From assembly GCA_035041965.1 (NCBI GenBank), contig JAPYMA010001498.1:1-64000 (forward strand): a stretch of 64,000 bases of DNA. Reading direction: 5' to 3'. A model generated the notes under the pieces. The model was not told the origin of the DNA and did not search any database. It saw nothing but the letters and a program-made list of their open reading frames with translations. This DNA comes from Anisakis pegreffii (Eukaryota; Nematoda; Chromadorea; Rhabditida; Anisakidae). Position numbers and translations under genes: made by a program. Shown here piece by piece: positions 57,929 to 64,000 of this stretch (within the stretch, counting starts at the first letter, position 1; every line of letters starts with the position of its first letter).

Positions 57929-58674
57929 TCCATTTTACGTGCGATTTTTTTTCGCCACTTCGGTATTTCCCTCAATTAATGACGGTGACGCAAACGGATA
58001 AATATCTTCGTCAGTTTATTCGTGTTATTCTCCTTCTGATCTGTGTTCTTATCGTCTATGCCTTTGCGATTCTATAGCACTTCTGTTGTTACAGTCACTG
58101 AAGTCAGCGCCTAAATACAGCCAGCTCTTCATAGTTTCAGCGATATCTTTTGCTTTCAGCGTTTTCCTAGAGATATCCGCATCATCATCATCATCATATC
58201 GGAATGGGTGATGTTTGGTTGAAACGAACGAGAGATCGGAATGTCTACGATTAGACAGAGACGTCAATCGACTAATGGCTGGTCTAACTGGCTTTTCGAT
58301 CGCTCATTTCGGTCGTTTGTTCTGGAACAAAAAAGCCAAACAAATCAAATCCGCTCTGTCCGTCCTCATCTGTTGTTTGCAAATGTTTGTGCTGTAGCAC
58401 TTCTTAACACTAAACCAATCAGAAATGTGAACATTTTTAAAAAACTCAAATTTCGTTTTTTGAATTCGTTTTTCGATTTCGTCATTTCTTTTTGTCTCAT
58501 AAACAACTGAAATTCTGTTCCATTTCTCTGCACTCTATCGACTCATTGCGTCGTCGTCGAAATTTCGTTGATTCTTCGTCTTTTTTTTTTGTTTTCATTC
58601 GTTCACTGGCTTGTTCAAACATTTTGTGCACTCAGCAGTTCGTTCATCCGACTACCCCAAGCGCCCTCGTCATT

Positions 58675-59030
58675 TAAGAGCGCCATCTTATACGCCATCC
58701 ATATCATCAACGAGGGCGAATTGAGCGAAGAAACTCCTCCAGCTGATCGAAAATCTATCAAATTGCTGATCAGGGTCTTTCGACACTAGCATTTTTGCTT
58801 GATTCATCTCAACTGAACATCGGACCCAATGTGTTGCGGGGGCGGCGAATGTCGAGAGCGAAATTTCGCCGCAGTCGGGAATCTCGAACATGCGATCGGC
58901 TCGAAAAAAGTGTCGGTGTCGGAGAATCGGGGACGACGGAGTCGGCGTCCCCAATTGTGCCCGTACCTCAGAGCACATCAATTTGACCTATTCGAATTGA
59001 AATGCGGAGGTGAAATTCTTCTATCGGTGT
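58675..59030 (+). other. GC-rich coding-like segment, plus strand preferred
   Basis: On the plus strand two frames look coding: INEGELSEETPPADRKSIKL up to 58789 and, after a possible acceptor GCTGATCAG at 58767-58775, GLSTLAFLLDSSQLNIGPNV followed by SRAKFRRSRESRTCDRLEKS and GVGESGTTESASPIVP. The minus strand is open for 97 codons over the same stretch. The G+C peak (58.84-58.97 kb) is the strongest in the right half. It may be the exons of a plus-strand gene or a decayed one. Confidence 0.3.
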
Positions 59031-59460
59031 TGTAATCGCTTCCCCTTCCGTGAAATCCATTTCTCCGTGTTCAATTGCCACAAAGCATCATTTGCGTCAT
59101 TCTTGGTCGCTTTTCTCAGAAACATGTTCGCGTTTTTTACAAGCTAATTTTCTGTCCTCAATTTCGTCACATTACATCGTATAATTATATTTTTCTTCGT
59201 TTTCCGTGTTTCGTTTTTTTTTTGTTTCATTGTCTTTCTGAATTTTTTCGTGCAGCAAAATTTTTTCGTGTCTGCATTCCCGGAAAGTGTTCGCTGGTTT
59301 GCTGCTTTTTATGCTTGCTTCTATGTACATACTGATGATGGCATGCAAGCTTCTTGAATCGATTTAGCCGTCTCTGTCGGCTATTATGGTGGATGAGAGG
59401 GCATTTGCTCACATTACTCGGCTTCTCAATCGGCTCGGCTGTAGTTCGATTACGTTCGAG

Positions 59461-59478
59461 CAGCAGCAGCAGCAGCAC
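59461..59478. repeat. (CAG)n microsatellite
   Basis: Six CAG units at 59461-59478. Comparable short trinucleotide runs occur at 58181-58196 (ATC) and 59832-59845 (GAC). Confidence 0.8.
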
Positions 59479-59499
59479 AACATTCCGGTTTTTGTAAAG

Positions 59500-62400
59500 A
59501 GATGAATATTTTGAAAATTTTCATTTTCAAATCTTTTTTCCATTGTACACATACATTTTTCTCATTGTTTTCTTCAGATGTTCACTTGTCAGTCTTTAAA
59601 CGAAGTCGATTTTGCGTGCAGTGGATAGTGGTGGTGGCACTCTGGGATTCGTTGTAGCTAACTGGTTGACTGCCTGGCTGGCTGGCTTCGCAATTGTTTT
59701 TCGTGTTCAGCAACACATCCGTTAGCTGCTGCTGTTTTGTTCCGTTTCCGTTTCAAATAAATTTTCACTGCTGCATTCGACGTTTGTGGAATTTTTCTTT
59801 TCTTTTGCACTGATCACAGTGTAGTCAGTGAACGACGACGACGACATATGATGTGGTAAATAAATATTGACGAATCGATGAGTGATCGATCAGTCGTCGA
59901 TTTATGTACGCATAGTTATAACCAGTCTGTGCTGTGGATGATGCCTGATCGATGAAGATTTTTGTTCGTTTGAAATTTGTAGTTTTGGTTTGTCGAAGTT
60001 GAGATACTATTCGAAACGTTTTCATCCATCCATCCATTCATTTTATCATTGAATGTTCGATTTTTTATAAATCGGAAATCGTAAGCGCAATCAACAATGA
60101 GAGAATTTATGAAAGGCGAATAAATAATGATTATTCGCTTTGCAACAGCACAGAGAACAAGCAGCAGCAAACGCGTGGAGCACTTTATAGACGAGTATTG
60201 CGTCTGGTTTAAAATTTTCGATATCGTTCAGTTGGATGAATACTCGAAAGATGATATTCTTTGCTGTCTGCTAACTGCTAGACCCACAAGTTGAAACTAA
60301 AAATGTTTGCCAATTTTACAGCTGCTCCTCATCGTTGAAACGCTTGCTTGTTTGCGTTTTCATCGTAATATCATTGCCAACGTTCTCTATGAAATCACTA
60401 ATCGAATGCAAATGATGATTATCAACATCATCAGACACGAACGAACTTTTAACGACGGTCTTATACGCACTAACTCACTCATCAGTAAACTTGACGCGAT
60501 ATTATATTAGCGAGAAGAAAATCGAGAATGTTCATTGATACTATACTGCGTGCTGATGGATTACGTCCATGATATAACAGATGATATAAAACTGAAATGC
60601 TTATGCAGTAATTCTTACGTTCATACTATTAAAACATCGATTCTTCCTATTAAAAGATCGATTAAGAATGATTGTGGTGTGTTTTCCACGCTTCGTTGTC
60701 TAATGCGACAAAGTCAATTTTCTAACTAATGAACAAAAACAAATAAAACATTTTCAATTTATATTCAGACACACACAAAAAAAGTTTCTATTTGAGTCTG
60801 TCACATTTACGATTGAAAGGTTTCTCGACAAAAAAGTGCCTCCTCATCCACCCACTCGCCTCTTCATACCGATGCTATTATTAAAATTTAATTTTTCTTC
60901 TTGTTCTTAAAACAGTAGTTATTCTTGAATGGAATAATCTATCGGTGAATTCCTCTGATTGTTCATCTCAAAGATGATGAGCTATCAAGCTGCATAACTC
61001 ATGAATTACTTATTGAGTCATCTGTCGAAGTTGTTATTTTGCTAGACTTCATGTTGTAATGCGATTATTCCATTCCTTTCATTCCTTTGCCGTGAAAGTG
61101 CGTTTCCTCTTCATTCCAACGCAAATCTAACGCATTTCATTCGGAATTCCATTTGTTTTCATCATCTGCTCGAATGATCAACCAGCGTTTGTTTTCGTCT
61201 ACTCGATTCATCGTTGTTGATCAGCTGACTGATTGACTGCCTGTTGGCTTCGATCGGTTCCATTTCGGGACCGTTATTTCGTCTGTATGCACTTTCGTGC
61301 GATTGACTGATCGCAAGCAATAACACTCAATCACAGAGTACATCCAATAAACGAATTGTTCACAGATCACTCGTAGCCAAATGCATCGGTTATCCTGAAT
61401 GGATAGTAAACAGCAGCGCGTATAATATTGATGATTTGACGGAGTGGACTTTGAATGGAGTTTCGTAAATACTCGCAAACATTGAGGATATCCGTGTATG
61501 GTTCCCGGTACAAATAGGATAAAACCTAAAAATGTCGTCGCACATTGCTCGATCATACTACATGATGTGTTCAGATGAACCCATAATTACACACGACGAA
61601 ATGTATTTAACAATTAATCTCTAATGTATGTGGTGGATACAGTGTCTCTGTCAAATGGGACTTATAAATACTCTCATTTTCGTGTTCCTCTCTCACGCAA
61701 TATTTTATTCAGCAATTGTTGTTGTGCTGCTTCACGATGCTCGTGAGCATTCTTTAATCAATGAAGCACGTGAACGTTTCCAGTTCATTCCGAAGTGATT
61801 TATGTTTGCTTCGATGAGTCGTTCCTTGTCTTGTTTGATTGCAAAACATCAAGGATCGAGTTCGAGGAAGCGGAAAAGCAATGACCTTCTGTACTCGCCT
61901 GTACTTAGCATTATCTGTGGGCGTTTGACATATGAAAATGCTATTGGACAGAAACGTTTTACGAGCGATTTCATGGTTTTCGTTCCGCATTTGGATCACA
62001 GTCATTAATTTCTATCTGAATCACATCTGAGTTGCCTAGACTACCAACGCTAGAGCGCTTCCTTCTGAATACAAAACATCATCTTCCGAGAAGGTGCTGA
62101 ATATTTTTCAAATGCGTGGTAGATTAGGCTCGGTTCTGTTTCGCTTTTTGATGTTCCTGTGCAGATTTATTAAGTTGTTCCTGAGTTACAGTCTAGTTTT
62201 GGAGAAATTTTGAGTGGTGTTGAAAGAGCTGAAGAGAAACCAATGGAGCCGGTTAGAATTGATGTTTTTATTTTGGATAGAAACAGACTAATGTTTTGGT
62301 CTCGTTATTTTTCATATGTGAAATTCACGATAAATTCTGTTGAATTTTCCATGTTCTTAGCTAGAACCTTTCGGATTCATTGACAATTTTTCATCGTTAC

Positions 62401-64000
62401 TAGTAAAGTTCCGTCTCAGTTCTGCGCTGTTCGAAAAAAAAACGAAGCTAATGCTATTCTTAACCGACTGAATGTTCACAGGAAGATTGCTTGAAATGTG
62501 TTGTTGCTAGATTGTTTTGATCTTCTACGACGTACTTTCGGATATCTGGTGTTCCTTGCGACTCTCGCATCTGTTACATATTCTATTTGGAACATATGTG
62601 TGTGTGCTTTGCCGTAATTTTTTTTCCTTTCGATCATTCACTCGAGCCTACCTACAATCTGAACAGCGTATGTCCAACGTGTGCTCACATATTAGCTAAA
62701 TTTTCATTAAAGTGTAGCAGTTACCAGACGCGTAAATGCAGACGAGAGCACTGCAATTAAGTTGTGTTTGTGTTTTCGTTCATTCATGCGCTCTTATGAA
62801 TTCAACTTCTGTAATCTGAGTTCCTTCATCTTACAATTAGGCTAGGCTATTAACTTCTCCGCGCCTTGTTGTTGACATTCCCGCTTATTACCGACTGCCC
62901 ACATCATATGGATGGCATTCAACTTCTCGTTGCTCAGCTGGGATATATTCGTTGTTCAGTTCCGATGTACTCGGATTTGTTTTCGATTGTACCTAGCTCA
63001 CATCTATTGGACGTACGTCACAACTATTGTGCACTTACTATAACACTCACGAATCCCCTATTTACTTGTTGAAATCGAAAGTGCTATGGTCACTGATTGT
63101 GAGATATTTTTAGGGGCGTGAATTTTTTTCGTATTAACCGTTTCATGTAATTGTTATTGGTGTGATGATGTCTGTTCTTCGATATTTAGGCTCTTAGTAG
63201 AATAGCATTGTATAGCGTGGTTGTCATTGTGATCTAATCTGGTGTCCCAGTTGGTTGGATTAACTTTCAATTTGTACATTCAAAAGCCATACAGTAATCA
63301 TCGCCATTCCAAATGCTCCACGTACCAAATCGAAATCATGACAAAGTCATACGTTACTCTTTTGATGTGTTCGTGGTTTTTGAAAAGAACACCACTAGTC
63401 ATAGTGTGATCGATTTAGGTAGCTATCTGTATTTTAATATATAAATGTTTCGCTTGTTTGTTTGTGAGTATCCTCTCATTATCTTCATATATCCGATATG
63501 TTTGCTTGGCATCAATTGATATTCATTCGAATGCTGTAAAATACTCCAATTGTAACAGTTCAACGCAACCTTATCAAGTAGTTCTTAATCGGTGTGATGA
63601 TGGTTGTATGGGATTTGTTTACAGTGAGAGGCGCAATAAGTTTATCGAATATCATTGCAATTTCTCTTGATTGTTGTTTTTTGTTGGTGATTTTTGATGC
63701 TGATTTTATGTTGACTTGTCATTGAATTCATAAACACCTATTTATGAGGTATACGTTTACATTTTATTTAATCAGCAAATCAAACAACTCATTACGAGTT
63801 TATGCCTCTCTGTTATTACCAATATCACTAATATCACATTCTTCCTTCCTTGGCATTCTTCTTTCCGCGCAGCTAACAATAATAGCGTTTGGAATCATCT
63901 GTCTTCATGAAATCCGAACTTGAATTATTGATTTGACACGTACAGAGGTTTTGGGCTACTCTCCCATATGCCCATTTATTTCTAGGGAGAGATACGTTTA
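59500..64000. other. No supported gene to the right edge
   Basis: AT-rich sequence without a convincing exon on either strand; the longest frame is 111 codons on the minus strand (61556-61221), Cys- and Thr-rich, unsupported. Confidence 0.3.

Noticed and set aside
58995..59020. GGAGGTGAAATTCTT resembling a conserved 18S rRNA segment
   Set aside because: The match stops after about 15 bases and the flanks do not fit rRNA.
1..64000. Search for spliced-leader RNA genes and TTAGGC telomere repeats
   Set aside because: No SL1-like sequence or telomere array was seen on either strand by eye; a motif search would settle this.

Overview
This window looks like nuclear DNA of a nematode. The coding pieces are short exons (about 60-230 bp) split by AT-rich introns with TTTCAG-type acceptors. 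The only clearly recognisable protein domain is a tyrosine phosphatase of the style expanded in nematodes, with segments such as FWRMVWQEKV and IIMLCN. There are no bacterial operons, Shine-Dalgarno sites, rRNA genes or CRISPR arrays. The species is not identifiable. Long introns and low gene density suggest a large-genome parasitic nematode, which is inference only. Gene models were built by hand from reading frame, splice sites and intron phase. Where phases agree over many introns the model is strong; first and last exons are often open.

Left edge, 1-2.3 kb: five exons of an unrecognised minus-strand gene that runs off the left end. Its two GC-rich 5' exons carry seven perfect inverted repeats, which is very unusual for coding DNA. 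From 2.3 to 8.8 kb there are isolated exon-like pieces on both strands, a 282-bp tandem duplication containing repeated mini-exons, and possible remnants of C2H2 zinc fingers.

8.8-23.7 kb: one long minus-strand gene of about 26 exons. It encodes an intact protein tyrosine phosphatase domain followed by a tail of about 1,600 residues that is polar and repetitive, with three 34-residue repeats, paired A/B modules and a Ser-rich exon of 1.8 kb. Every junction but those at 15.55-15.95 kb and the two ends is fixed by matching phase.

24.3-32.2 kb: two near-full copies and one inverted, truncated copy of a 1.35-kb repeat with terminal inverted repeats. Its GC-rich core holds small hairpins that share a loop but have different stems, plus an 11-12 bp stem-loop. 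A small gene for a putative secreted peptide lies between copies at 29.4-30.1 kb.

32-64 kb: sparse. A plus-strand gene with long introns spans 36.9-47.9 kb (four phase-consistent exons, stop codon, AATAAA). Further isolated exons occur at 35.5 (-), 51.1 (+), 51.9 (-) and 54.2 kb (+). GC-rich coding-like patches lie at 50.1-50.5 and 58.7-59.0 kb. The rest is AT-rich sequence with microsatellites. No function is claimed for genes other than the phosphatase.
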